A stretch of 64,000 bases of DNA, from assembly GCF_024345795.1 (NCBI RefSeq), contig NZ_JAGQBU010000009.1:41263-105262 (forward strand). Reading direction: 5' to 3'. This DNA comes from Synechococcus sp. J7-Johnson. GTDB taxonomy: Bacteria > Cyanobacteriota > Cyanobacteriia > PCC-6307 > Cyanobiaceae. The notes under the pieces were generated by a model that made no database searches, was not told the origin of the DNA, and worked only from the letters and a program-made list of their open reading frames with translations. Below, in pieces: positions 8,975 through 16,945 of the stretch; within the stretch, counting starts at the first letter, position 1, and each line of letters opens with the position of its first letter. Made by a program: the position numbers and the translations under genes.

Positions 8975-10449
8975 GTAGCACTGGGATCTTCAGCAAGAGC
9001 CTCCTGCCAGCGGCGGCGATCCGCCGCATCGCCCGGACCTCCTGCCAGCCATACGCCGCGCCGTGCCCTGGTCACGGCCACATAAACCAGCTGGCGACGC
9101 AGGCGCAGGTCGGACGGCCAGAAAACATCCGCATCGATGAACACCTCTCCGAACCCACTCCCCTGGGAGCGATGCACGGTGAGCACAGCGGCAGGGCCAA
9201 GCGAGGCGAAGGCATCACGCACCAGGAAGTAGCGGCGCCAGAGGGAGCGGCCCCTGTCCTGGCCCGCCTCCCGGGCCTGCCGCCGCAAGGACGCCAGCAC
9301 GGTTTCCAGCTGCTCCCTGGCGGCGGTTCCAACCGGCGGCAGCAGGCGCAGACTCAGGGGGTTCTCCCCGAAGACCACTTCCACCAGCTGGGTGTCGATC
9401 ACCGGGGCATCCGCCACGCCGAACTCGGCCAGGTCGCAGCGCTCCGGGGTCACATCCCGCACCAGCAGCTCCCGGTTCGAGGCCAGCACCATGTCTGGCT
9501 CCTCTCCCTCTGCGGCCCCCTGGCGGCAGGCTGGCGCCATCACCGCCATGCGGCTGAGCAGCACTTCGCCGGGCAGCACCGGCAGCTGGTCGGCCATGGC
9601 GCCATGGATGGCGCGGCGGGCCAGGGGCACCAACCGCTCCAGCGATCGATTGGTGTAGCAGAGGATACGCGCCTCATCGGGATCGTCGCTGGCGGCGGCC
9701 CTGCGCAGAGCAGCCTGGGCGGACTCCAGCCAGGCGCTGCGTTCCAGCACCACCACATCCCCCTGGGCCGTCTGTCGTCGGGGCCCCACCGGCGGTAATC
9801 GGCAAGGAAGCTGCTCCTGGCGCAGAGCGGTGGCCAGGCGCAACACGGGCCCCTGGTGGCGCACCACTTCGCTGAGATCGGCGCGGCAGGCCCGCTGCAG
9901 CGCGAACACCGGGCTGCTCGCTTCCCCCACCGGCGGCAACTGGGCCGGATCCCCCACGAACACCAGGCGGGTGCCGTAGGGATGGGCCCCCTGCAGGCTG
10001 AAGCGCAGCAGGCTGCCGTCCACCATCGAGGCCTCATCGATCAGCACCAGCCCCAGGTGCTCCAGGGCCAGGGCGGTCTGATCGGTCTCCTCGCAGACCT
10101 CGTGCCCCCCCTGGCGGCGCAGCTTCAACCGCAGCAGCCGGTGCAGGGTGGAGGGGTGCCAGGTGGGCCGCAGTCCCGCCCGCTCCACATATCCCCGCAA
10201 CACCCCGACAGCCTTGTGGGTCGGGGCCACCGCGGTCCAGCAGAGACCCCTGGCTTCTGCCGCGGCCAGGAAGACCATTGAGAGGAAGGTCTTGCCGGTG
10301 CCGGCATAGCCGCTGAGAACGAATGGCTCATCCCGGGCCGGTCGCGCCAGCCAGGCCGTGAAGGTGTCCACGGCGAGGCTCTGGGAGAGGGTGAGCTCCA
10401 GGGGGGCAGCGGCTGCGCCGTCGTTCAGGCCAGGGGCAGCCAACCCCAC
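8971..10449 (-). CDS. RecD/Dda-like ATP-dependent DNA helicase
   Basis: Superfamily 1 helicase of 492 aa. Walker A is GYAGTGKTFL (residues ~47-56), motif II LVLIDEASMVD, motif III VFVGDPAQLPPVG, and the UvrD-like C-terminal motifs LTVHRSQGSGF and VYVAVTRARRG. The compact size without RecB/RecC partners nearby suggests a Dda/RecD2-type 5'-3' helicase acting in repair or fork restart rather than RecBCD. It is the last gene of the minus-strand group folD, crtE, PAP2, helicase; its start overlaps the PAP2 gene by 25 bp, so translation is probably coupled. Polarity and partners are inferred from the family only. Confidence 0.88.
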   Translation of the reverse strand: MGLAAPGLNDGAAAAPLELTLSQSLAVDTFTAWLARPARDEPFVLSGYAGTGKTFLSMVFLAAAEARGLCWTAVAPTHKAVGVLRGYVERAGLRPTWHPSTLHRLLRLKLRRQGGHEVCEETDQTALALEHLGLVLIDEASMVDGSLLRFSLQGAHPYGTRLVFVGDPAQLPPVGEASSPVFALQRACRADLSEVVRHQGPVLRLATALRQEQLPCRLPPVGPRRQTAQGDVVVLERSAWLESAQAALRRAAASDDPDEARILCYTNRSLERLVPLARRAIHGAMADQLPVLPGEVLLSRMAVMAPACRQGAAEGEEPDMVLASNRELLVRDVTPERCDLAEFGVADAPVIDTQLVEVVFGENPLSLRLLPPVGTAAREQLETVLASLRRQAREAGQDRGRSLWRRYFLVRDAFASLGPAAVLTVHRSQGSGFGEVFIDADVFWPSDLRLRRQLVYVAVTRARRGVWLAGGPGDAADRRRWQEALAEDPSAT

Positions 10450-10970
10450 CCCTGGGCGATCTGCAGCGGGGATCCGGCCAGGGCCAGCCCTGTCAGGGCG
10501 ATCGCCGGGCCGATCAGGCTGCCGGCCAGCACCTCCAAGCGGGTGTGGCCGAGGCTTTCTTTGAGGCGGTTGAGCGGTGCCGTGGCGGCCGCTGGCTGTG
10601 GCCGTGGCTCGGGGGTCCAGAGGGAGGCTGGCAGTGAGTTGAGGCGGGCGGCCTGCAGACCCGCGGCCCGGCGTACACCGCTGGCGTCGTACATCACGAT
10701 GAAGGCGATGGTGCAGGCGAAGGCGAAGAGGGGATCAGCGAAGCCCAGCTCCCAGCCGATGCCGGCGCAGGCTCCGGTGACCAGGGCCGAGTGGCTGGAG
10801 GGCATGCCACCGGTTTCGAACAGCACAGCCGGCCGCCAACGGCCGTGCTCCACCAGTTCCACCAGCAACTTGCCGAGCTGGGCCAGACCACAGGCAATCA
10901 GAGCCCAGGCCAGCACTCCGTTGTCGAGCAACTGAATCAGGGGACCAGCCGAGAAGGGAGAACCGATCAT
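10425..10970 (-). CDS. Divergent PAP2-family (YuiD-like) membrane protein
   Basis: A 181-aa membrane protein of the divergent PAP2 family, distant relatives of lipid phosphate phosphatases. The marker [11 protein letters not shown] carries the family Ser-His, followed by a TM helix ([20 protein letters not shown]) with the conserved [11 protein letters not shown]. The gene starts with ATGA overlapping the crtE stop by 4 bp. That coupling suggests action on prenyl or polyprenyl phosphates, but this is inference; the family has no settled biochemical role. Four to five hydrophobic segments are visible, ending [15 protein letters not shown] at the C terminus. Confidence 0.87.
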   Translation of the reverse strand: MIGSPFSAGPLIQLLDNGVLAWALIACGLAQLGKLLVELVEHGRWRPAVLFETGGMPSSHSALVTGACAGIGWELGFADPLFAFACTIAFIVMYDASGVRRAAGLQAARLNSLPASLWTPEPRPQPAAATAPLNRLKESLGHTRLEVLAGSLIGPAIALTGLALAGSPLQIAQGWGWLPLA

Positions 10971-11869
10971 CGGTCGCGGCTCGTGATGTAGTCGGCCAGA
11001 GCGAGCAGAGGCTGGGCATTGGCCTGCCAGGGCTGGAGGGCAGCCTTTGCCTCCGCCACCAGGGCGTCAGCCCGCTGCCTCGATTCCTCCAGCCCCAGCA
11101 GTTTGGGGTAGGTGGTCTTGTCGGCGGTGAGGTCCTTGCCTGCTGTCTTGCCCAGCACTTCGCTGCTGGCGGTCAGATCAAGGATGTCGTCGATGATCTG
11201 GAAGGCCAGACCAATGCCGCGGGAATAGGTGCGCAGCCCCTGCAGCAGGGGTTCTGAGGCCCCGGCGATCATGGCCCCGGTGAGCACACAGGCCTGCAGC
11301 AGGGCGCCGGTCTTGTGCAAGTGTATGTACTCCAGGGTGTCAAGGTCCACGTCCTTGCCCTCCGATTCCAGGTCGACCACCTGACCGCCCACCAGCCCCG
11401 GAGCTCCGGCGGAGAGGGACAGTTCACCGACCACCTGCAGCAGACGCTCCGCCGGCACGCCCGGGCTGCGCAGGGCAACCATCTCGAAGGCTCGGGTCAG
11501 CAGGGCATCACCGGCGAGGATCGCCTGGGCCTCGCCATAGACCTTGTGGTTGGTGGGACGGCCCCGGCGCAGGTCGTCGTTGTCCATGGCGGGGAGATCG
11601 TCGTGGATCAACGACATCGTGTGGATCATCTCCAGCGCCACCGCTGTGGGCAGGGCCAGGTTCACCTCGCCGCCTGCCAGCTCACAGGCCGCCAGACAGA
11701 GGATCGGACGCAGGCGCTTGCCACCGGCCAGCAGCGAATAGCGCATCGCTTCCCGGAGCGACTCCGGCCGCTCAGGCCCCAGAGCCGCCTCAAGGGCCAG
11801 TTCCACCTGCCCCCGGGCCGACTCGAGGTAGGCGGCGAAATCAAATTCCGTGCTCACCGCCACGGCCAT
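10967..11869 (-). CDS. crtE: Geranylgeranyl diphosphate synthase
   Basis: Condenses IPP with allylic diphosphates to make C20 GGPP for carotenoids, the chlorophyll phytyl tail and quinones. The 300-aa protein, starting at ATG 11869 ([11 protein letters not shown]), has [11 protein letters not shown], the first aspartate-rich motif DDLPAMDND followed by [11 protein letters not shown], and the second motif DDILDL. The two-residue insertion in the first motif (DDxxxxD) is typical of plant/cyanobacterial type II GGPP synthases. The frame is open further upstream but conserved sequence begins here. It lies 52 bp after folD and overlaps the PAP2 gene by 4 bp. A second prenyl synthase, the longer-chain one, is at 43212-44183. 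Confidence 0.95.
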   Translation of the reverse strand: MAVAVSTEFDFAAYLESARGQVELALEAALGPERPESLREAMRYSLLAGGKRLRPILCLAACELAGGEVNLALPTAVALEMIHTMSLIHDDLPAMDNDDLRRGRPTNHKVYGEAQAILAGDALLTRAFEMVALRSPGVPAERLLQVVGELSLSAGAPGLVGGQVVDLESEGKDVDLDTLEYIHLHKTGALLQACVLTGAMIAGASEPLLQGLRTYSRGIGLAFQIIDDILDLTASSEVLGKTAGKDLTADKTTYPKLLGLEESRQRADALVAEAKAALQPWQANAQPLLALADYITSRDR

Positions 11870-11921
11870 GGATACCAGCGCGCTGGCGGGGATTCTCTCA
11901 GGCCACCGGTCCGGCAGTGGC

Positions 11922-12824
11922 TCAAGGCAGCAGATCCGCCAAAGGATTGTCAGCAGAACCTGGGCCCGGATCACCCGCCTCCGTCCGCCTCCACCAGCTC
12001 ACCACGGTGTTAACCAGCAGCATCGTCACCGTCATGGGCCCCACACCACCCGGCACGGGTGTGATGGCGCTGGCCAGCGGCTCCACCTCCTCGAAACGGA
12101 CATCACCGCAGAGGCCCCCATCCAGGCGGTGAATGCCCACATCCACCACCACGGCCCCGGGGCTCACATGCTCGGCGCCCACCAGGCGCGGCCTACCGGC
12201 GGCTACCACCAGAATTTCCGCCTGGCGGGTGAGACCGGCCAGGTCGGTGGTGCGGGAATGGGCCACGCTCACGGTGGCATCAGCGGCCTGCAGCATCAGG
12301 GCCATCGGCTGACCCACCAAAATGCTGCGGCCCACCACCACGGCCCGGCGGCCGGCGGGATCGATCCCATGGCGGGCCAGCAGGGCCATCACACCCGCCG
12401 GTGTGCAGCTGCGCGGGCCCGGCTCTCCCTTGAGCAGCCGGCCGAGGTTGAGGGTGTGCAGTCCATCTGCGTCCTTGGCCGGATCGATCGCCGCCAGCAG
12501 GGGTGCTTCCTCCATACCTGCCGGCAGGGGCAGTTGCAGCAGGATTCCATCCACCGCCGGATCATTGTTGAGTGCCGTGATCGCGGCCAGCAGTTCTGCC
12601 GGAGCGATGTCAGAGCCCAGGTGCTTCACCAGGCTGTGGATGCCCACGCGGGCACAGGCCTTCGCTTTATTGGCCACGTATACGCCACTGGCGGGATCAT
12701 CTCCCACCCGCAGCACCGCCAGACCGGGTGCGCGGCATGCCCGCTCAAGCCTGTCGCTGATGACTGCGCGCAGGCGATTCTCCAGCTCGGACGCCAATTG
12801 GCGGCCATCGAGGCGAAGGGCCAT
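11922..12824 (-). CDS. folD: Bifunctional methylene-THF dehydrogenase / methenyl-THF cyclohydrolase
   Basis: Interconverts methylene-, methenyl- and 10-formyl-tetrahydrofolate for purine and formyl-Met synthesis. From ATG 12824 ([11 protein letters not shown]) the protein is 300 aa, the usual length. Motifs: [14 protein letters not shown] with the catalytic Lys in the YxxxK position, [12 protein letters not shown], the family signature [11 protein letters not shown], and the NADP loop [11 protein letters not shown]. Open frame continues upstream without conserved content. First gene of the minus-strand folD-crtE-PAP2-helicase group; the divergent HD-domain gene starts 76 bp away at 12900, so the promoters share this short interval. 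Confidence 0.96.
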   Translation of the reverse strand: MALRLDGRQLASELENRLRAVISDRLERACRAPGLAVLRVGDDPASGVYVANKAKACARVGIHSLVKHLGSDIAPAELLAAITALNNDPAVDGILLQLPLPAGMEEAPLLAAIDPAKDADGLHTLNLGRLLKGEPGPRSCTPAGVMALLARHGIDPAGRRAVVVGRSILVGQPMALMLQAADATVSVAHSRTTDLAGLTRQAEILVVAAGRPRLVGAEHVSPGAVVVDVGIHRLDGGLCGDVRFEEVEPLASAITPVPGGVGPMTVTMLLVNTVVSWWRRTEAGDPGPGSADNPLADLLP

Positions 12825-12899
12825 CGGTTCATGCTTGCTGTCAGCCCAGCATGCAGTGGAGCGTGCGCAGGCGCCCTGGCTAGCGTTTGACCTCAGGCA

Positions 12900-14993
12900 A
12901 TGGTGAAGGTGCTGCGACGGGGTCGCCTCAAGAACATCTGGCGGCAGCTGTTGCGGCAGGAAAGCCCATGCCAGGCCCTCTGCTCCTGGCGCCGGCTGGA
13001 CTGGGCTGCGATCCTGCTGGCCAGTGCGCTGGTGGCCCTGATCTCCAGCTGGCCCTGGCTGGTGGAGCCGAGCCTGCGGCCGGGCATTCCTGCACCGATC
13101 AGCGTCAGTGCGCCCAAGGACGCCACCGTCATCAACAGCGAGGCCCTGGAGCAGCGTCGCTCCCAGCTGGGGACCCGGACCCATGTGCAGGTGGTGGATC
13201 TGGAGGCCAACAGGGTGCTGCAGGAGCGGCTGGAGCGCCAGTTGCTGGAGCTTGATCAGGTGTCGCGCAGTAGCCAGACCCGTGTTGGACCCCTAAACCT
13301 CAGCTCCCTGGAGCAGACCTGGCTCGTGGGCCGCGACCCGAAGGATCTCAACAGCTGGAAGCTGGCTCTGCGCAAGTCCCAGCAACGCATGCTCAGCCAG
13401 GGGATCGTGGGCAACCTCGCCAAGCGCCAGCTGGAGCAGGCTGCCCGCCTTCAGCTTTTGCCGATGGAGGAACCCGGACTGAGCCTGGGTGGGCGCCTGT
13501 TGGCCACGAACCTGCAGGGGCGCACCAATCTGCGCACCGACACGCTGATGAGCCAGCAGCTGATCGAGGAGCTGCTCAGCCAGCAAGGCATTCCCCGGAT
13601 CGTGGTCAAGAAGGGGGATCTGATTGCCCGCCGCGGGGAACCGATCAGTCCCCAGGCCTACGACGTGCTCGATTATTTCGGGATGGTGAACCGCAGGCCG
13701 CTGCTCTGGGCCTGGATGGGCTATTCCATCGAAGCCCTGGCCGGCTGCATCGTGATGGTGCTGATCATGCGGAGATGGCGGTGCAGCCTGGAGCCGCGCC
13801 ACGCACTGCTGGCCCTGGCGATGCTGGCTGTGGTGCAGGGTTTCAAGCTCTGGCTGGGAAACGCCGCCAGCCCCCTGGCTCTGCTGGTGCCCCCCACCCT
13901 GCTGTTGGCCCAGGCCCTGGGAACACCGGCTGGCCTGGCCTGGCTGGCGGTGGCCAGCCTGATCTGGCCCCAGCCGCTGGATGATTTCAGCGAAATCCGC
14001 CTGCTCGTGGCGGCCCTAGTGGCGCTGGCTGGGGCGCTGCTGGCCGGACGCCAGCGCAGCCGGGCTCAGCTTGTGCAGCTGGCGACCCTGCTGCCGGTCG
14101 GTGCCCTGGTGCTGCAGTGGCTCGTGCTGCAGAGCGTGGCCCTCTGGCATGGGCGCACCCAGGTGCTTCCCAGCGGCACCGAACTGGCCGCCGAGGCCCT
14201 GCTGATGGGGGGGCTGCTGATGGGGGTCCTGCTGCTTGGGCCTCTAGTGGAGAGCTTCTTCGGGCTGCTGACGCGGGCACGCCTGCTGGAGATGGCCGAT
14301 CTGGAACGTCCGCTGTTGCGCCGCCTCTCCACCGAGGCCCCGGGTACCTTCGAGCACACCCTGATGATCTGCGGTCTGGCCGAGGAGGGTGCCCGGGCTA
14401 TCGGTGCCGACGTGGACCTGATCCGCACAGGCTCGCTCTATCACGATGTGGGCAAATTGCATGCGCCCCAGTGGTTCATCGAGAACCAGTCCGAGGGGCC
14501 CAACCCCCACGATCAGCTCGATGATCCCTTCGGCAGTGCCAAGGTTCTGCAGGCCCACGTGGATGAGGGCCTCAAGCTGGCGCGGAAGTACCGCCTGCCC
14601 CGCCCCCTCGAAGACTTCATTCCCGAGCACCAGGGCACCCTGCGGATGGGCTATTTCTTCCACCAGGCGCGTGAGCGCGATCCCTCCACTCCGGAATCCG
14701 CCTTTCGCTACCGCGGCCCCACTCCCCAGAGCCGGGAAACGGCGATCCTGATGCTCGCCGATGGCTGCGAGGCCGCCCTGCGCTCGCTGCCTCCGGGAAC
14801 GTCGGAGCAGGATGCTGCGGCGATGGTCCGGCGCCTGATCGATGCCCGGCGCCTCGATGGACAGCTCCGAGACAGCGGCATCAGCCGCGGCGAACTTGAG
14901 CTGGTGATCCGCGCTTTCGTGAAGGTGTGGCGGCGTATGCGCCATCGCCGCATTCCCTACCCGATTCCGGCGCACAAGGCCTACAGCGCCTGA
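12900..14993 (+). CDS. 7TM receptor with intracellular HD domain (PgpH-like HDIG phosphohydrolase)
   Basis: A 697-aa membrane protein of the 7TMR-HDED family. After an N-terminal TM segment ([20 protein letters not shown]) comes an extracytoplasmic region to about residue 250, then a seven-helix block ([18 protein letters not shown] through [14 protein letters not shown]), then a cytoplasmic HD domain: [28 protein letters not shown] with the metal-binding His-Asp, NPHDQ, and [11 protein letters not shown]. In Firmicutes, PgpH of this architecture degrades c-di-AMP, and the same role is plausible here but unproven. The GTG/ATG region at 12900 gives the full TM start. Transcribed divergently from folD. 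Confidence 0.9.
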   Translation: MVKVLRRGRLKNIWRQLLRQESPCQALCSWRRLDWAAILLASALVALISSWPWLVEPSLRPGIPAPISVSAPKDATVINSEALEQRRSQLGTRTHVQVVDLEANRVLQERLERQLLELDQVSRSSQTRVGPLNLSSLEQTWLVGRDPKDLNSWKLALRKSQQRMLSQGIVGNLAKRQLEQAARLQLLPMEEPGLSLGGRLLATNLQGRTNLRTDTLMSQQLIEELLSQQGIPRIVVKKGDLIARRGEPISPQAYDVLDYFGMVNRRPLLWAWMGYSIEALAGCIVMVLIMRRWRCSLEPRHALLALAMLAVVQGFKLWLGNAASPLALLVPPTLLLAQALGTPAGLAWLAVASLIWPQPLDDFSEIRLLVAALVALAGALLAGRQRSRAQLVQLATLLPVGALVLQWLVLQSVALWHGRTQVLPSGTELAAEALLMGGLLMGVLLLGPLVESFFGLLTRARLLEMADLERPLLRRLSTEAPGTFEHTLMICGLAEEGARAIGADVDLIRTGSLYHDVGKLHAPQWFIENQSEGPNPHDQLDDPFGSAKVLQAHVDEGLKLARKYRLPRPLEDFIPEHQGTLRMGYFFHQARERDPSTPESAFRYRGPTPQSRETAILMLADGCEAALRSLPPGTSEQDAAAMVRRLIDARRLDGQLRDSGISRGELELVIRAFVKVWRRMRHRRIPYPIPAHKAYSA

Positions 14994-15096
14994 GCTGGCG
15001 AACAAGAGTCAATATCGCCAAGCATTTCTGCCCTCTGCCTGCGGTCCCTGAACTGCCCCGGGGGGAGCGATAGGGTCCCTCCAGGCAGGACGGCCC

Positions 15097-16224
15097 ATGG
15101 TTTTTTCTCCAGCGCAATCCCTGGCGGCCCTTGGCCCCCACGGCAAACTCGGTGTGATGGTCTGCGGCCATGGCAGCCGCAATCGACTTGCCGTGGGCGA
15201 GTTCGCTCAGCTGGCCGAGGGGTTGCGCACCCTTCTGCCGGGCGTTCCAGTCGACTACGGCTACCTGGAATTCGCCCGCCCGATCCTGCGGGATGGCCTT
15301 GACAATCTGCGCAGCCAAGGCGTGGAGCACGTGCTGGCGGTGCCGGGAATGCTGTTCGCAGCCGGTCATGCCAAGAACGACATCCCCTCGGTGCTCAACA
15401 CCTATGCAGCCGAAACCGGCCTGCGCATCGATTACGGACGGGAGCTGGGGATCGACCGCAAGATGATCCAGGCTGCGGCCGCCCGGATCTCCGCCTGCCT
15501 GGAGCAGGCGGGCCCCTCCGTAGCCCTGCACGACACACTGCTGGTGGTGGTTGGACGCGGTTCATCCGATCCCGATGCCAACTCCAACGTCAGCAAGGTG
15601 ACGCGGATGCTGGTGGAGGGCATGGGCTTCGGCTGGGGGGAGACCCTGTACTCCGGAGTCACCTTCCCGCTGGTCGAGCCGGGCCTGCGCCATGCGGTCA
15701 AGCTGGGCTTCCGACGCATCGTCGTCTTTCCGTACTTCCTCTTCTCGGGGGTGCTGGTGAGCCGGATCCAGCAGCACAGCCAACGGGTGGCGGCCGATCA
15801 CCCCGAGATCGAGTTCCTCTCAGCCAGCTACCTGGGGGATCACCCGCTGGTGCTTGACACTTTCCGTGAGCGGGTGGAAGAGGTGATCCGGGGGGACACG
15901 CAGATGAACTGTTCCCTGTGCAAGTACCGGGCCCAGGTGCTGGGCTTCGAGAGTGAGGTGGGGGCTCCCCAGCGCAGCCACCACCACCACGTGGAGGGTC
16001 TGGTGGAGAGCTGCACTCTCTGCGAGCGGGAGTGCACCGGCGCCTGCCAGCCCGACGGAGTGCCGATTCCCCTGAGTCACAGCCACGGGCACGAAGACCA
16101 CGCCCACAGCCATGCCCACACCCACGCGCCCTATCCGCAGGCGGACCATCCGCTTGGGCCCCGCAGCCTGGGAGTGGCTGGCTCATCTGTCTCGGTCCCA
16201 GCCGAGTCGCAGGAGACACATTAG
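15097..16224 (+). CDS. cbiX: Sirohydrochlorin cobaltochelatase CbiX (long form, His-rich tail)
   Basis: Inserts cobalt into a precorrin-2/sirohydrochlorin ring early in anaerobic-type B12 synthesis. The 375-aa protein has two tandem chelatase halves: VMVCGHGSRN with the metal-binding His near residue 30, VPGMLFAAGHAKNDIP with the second active-site His, then LLVVVGRGSSDPDANSN and VFPYFLFSGVLV. The C-terminal extension has MNCSLCKY, an MxCxxC motif known to bind an iron-sulfur cluster in other long CbiX proteins, then CTLCERECTGAC, and a His-rich run (HSHGHEDHAHSHAHTHA) likely to store or deliver metal. ATG at 15097. cobB at 6536 belongs to the same pathway. Confidence 0.93.
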   Translation: MVFSPAQSLAALGPHGKLGVMVCGHGSRNRLAVGEFAQLAEGLRTLLPGVPVDYGYLEFARPILRDGLDNLRSQGVEHVLAVPGMLFAAGHAKNDIPSVLNTYAAETGLRIDYGRELGIDRKMIQAAAARISACLEQAGPSVALHDTLLVVVGRGSSDPDANSNVSKVTRMLVEGMGFGWGETLYSGVTFPLVEPGLRHAVKLGFRRIVVFPYFLFSGVLVSRIQQHSQRVAADHPEIEFLSASYLGDHPLVLDTFRERVEEVIRGDTQMNCSLCKYRAQVLGFESEVGAPQRSHHHHVEGLVESCTLCERECTGACQPDGVPIPLSHSHGHEDHAHSHAHTHAPYPQADHPLGPRSLGVAGSSVSVPAESQETH

Positions 16225-16243
16225 GCATCAGCCCTGCTGATGC
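16225..16243 (+). repeat. Perfect hairpin directly after cbiX
   Basis: GCATCAGC (16225-16232) and GCTGATGC (16236-16243) form an 8-bp stem with a CCT loop, beginning at the base after the cbiX stop. No T run follows directly, so termination is only a possibility. Confidence 0.75.
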
Positions 16244-16251
16244 ATCAACGA

Positions 16252-16365
16252 TTTCCCCAGGCCAAGGGGGTTTTCCCCAGGTCGAGAGGGGCTTTTCCAC
16301 AGGTTTAGGGGTCGAACAGGCCGCCACGGCGTTGGGCCTGGGGATTCCGCTCTTCCCCAGGCCCA
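16252..16365. repeat. Cluster of TTTTCC(C/A)CAGG repeats with a 12-bp inverted repeat (possible DnaA-box cluster or terminator array)
   Basis: Three near-tandem units of about 20 bp start at 16252, 16271 and 16293, each carrying TTTCCCCAGG, TTTTCCCCAGG or TTTTCCACAGG followed by a G-rich stretch. TTTTCCACA at 16293-16301 equals the cyanobacterial DnaA-box consensus. A fourth copy (CTTCCCCAGG, from 16352) is the right arm of a perfect inverted repeat, TGGGCCTGGGGA (16333-16344) and TCCCCAGGCCCA (16354-16365), whose left arm is a fifth copy in opposite orientation. The first two units can also fold as CCCC...GGGG hairpins running into T tracts, so stacked terminators for cbiX are an alternative reading. 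Confidence 0.6.
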
Positions 16366-16539
16366 GAACTTGACAGTCCGCTCCCAGCCCTTTGCGCCCC
16401 CTGCCGGGATCTCGCCAAGGCATGCCAGGCCGCTCATGGGCTGGCTGTCTCAGGCTTGGGCCAGGTGGATTCGACGCCGCCAGGCCGCTTTGACGACACC
16501 CCCCTCTCCGTGGCTTTCTGGGGTCACTTCAGAGGATCC
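16366..16539. other. Remaining intergenic DNA before the DUF2811 gene
   Basis: No gene is seen. TTGACA at 16370-16375 could be a -35 box for the downstream gene but no clear -10 follows at 16-18 bp. AGAGGA at 16531-16536 lies too close to the ATG at 16540 for an ideal Shine-Dalgarno but is the only candidate. Confidence 0.4.
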
Positions 16540-16779
16540 ATGCCCATGCATCACGATGGCCTAGAGCCCCGGTGCCGCGCAGACATCAGCCTGGAAGCGG
16601 AGATCCCCGAAGACCTCTTCAATGGCATGCACGAGTTCATGCGCAGCCACCCCCATTGGGATCAGTACCGCCTGATCACCTCCGCCCTGGCCGGCTTCCT
16701 GTTCCAGAACGGCTGCAGTGATCGCTGCGTCACCCAGCACTACCTGGATGGACTGTTCATGAAGGCCGGCTCAAGCTGA
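16540..16779 (+). CDS. DUF2811 family small protein
   Basis: A 79-aa soluble protein. After a short His-containing start (MPMHHDGLEP) it has ISLEAEIPEDLFNGMHEFM, then SHPHWDQYRLITSALAGFLF and QNGCSDRCVTQHYLDGLF, the pattern of the cyanobacterial DUF2811 family. The helical makeup and small size resemble ribbon-helix-helix-like or adaptor proteins, but no function is established. The frame is open further upstream to 16456; ATG 16540 is chosen because conservation of the family begins just after it. Confidence 0.82.
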   Translation: MPMHHDGLEPRCRADISLEAEIPEDLFNGMHEFMRSHPHWDQYRLITSALAGFLFQNGCSDRCVTQHYLDGLFMKAGSS

Positions 16780-16808
16780 AGTCAGGGCAGGCAGCGGTGA
16801 AAAAACTC

Positions 16809-16831
16809 AAAAAAAAGCGGAAGCTGCCGCT
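16809..16831 (-). terminator. Intrinsic terminator for the minus-strand GMC oxidoreductase gene
   Basis: On the minus strand AGCGG (16831-16827 side) pairs with CCGCT around CAGCTT, followed by eight T (complement of A at 16809-16816). It lies ~115 bp beyond the stop of the gene at 16946 and 30 bp past the convergent DUF2811 stop. Confidence 0.7.
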
Positions 16832-16945
16832 CCCGCCGTTTCTCCCTTGCCCGACCCGTTGAAAGGTCGCCTGCAGATTGTGCGGCCTGAGATCCAGCCG
16901 GGTTGTGGTCATCGACACCAGTTGCACCCGCTGGTGTGCAGCCGC

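Noticed and set aside
12900..16540. Cobalamin riboswitch upstream of cbiX or cobB
   Set aside because: No B12-box-like sequence was found in the 100 bp before cbiX or in the 20 bp before cobB.
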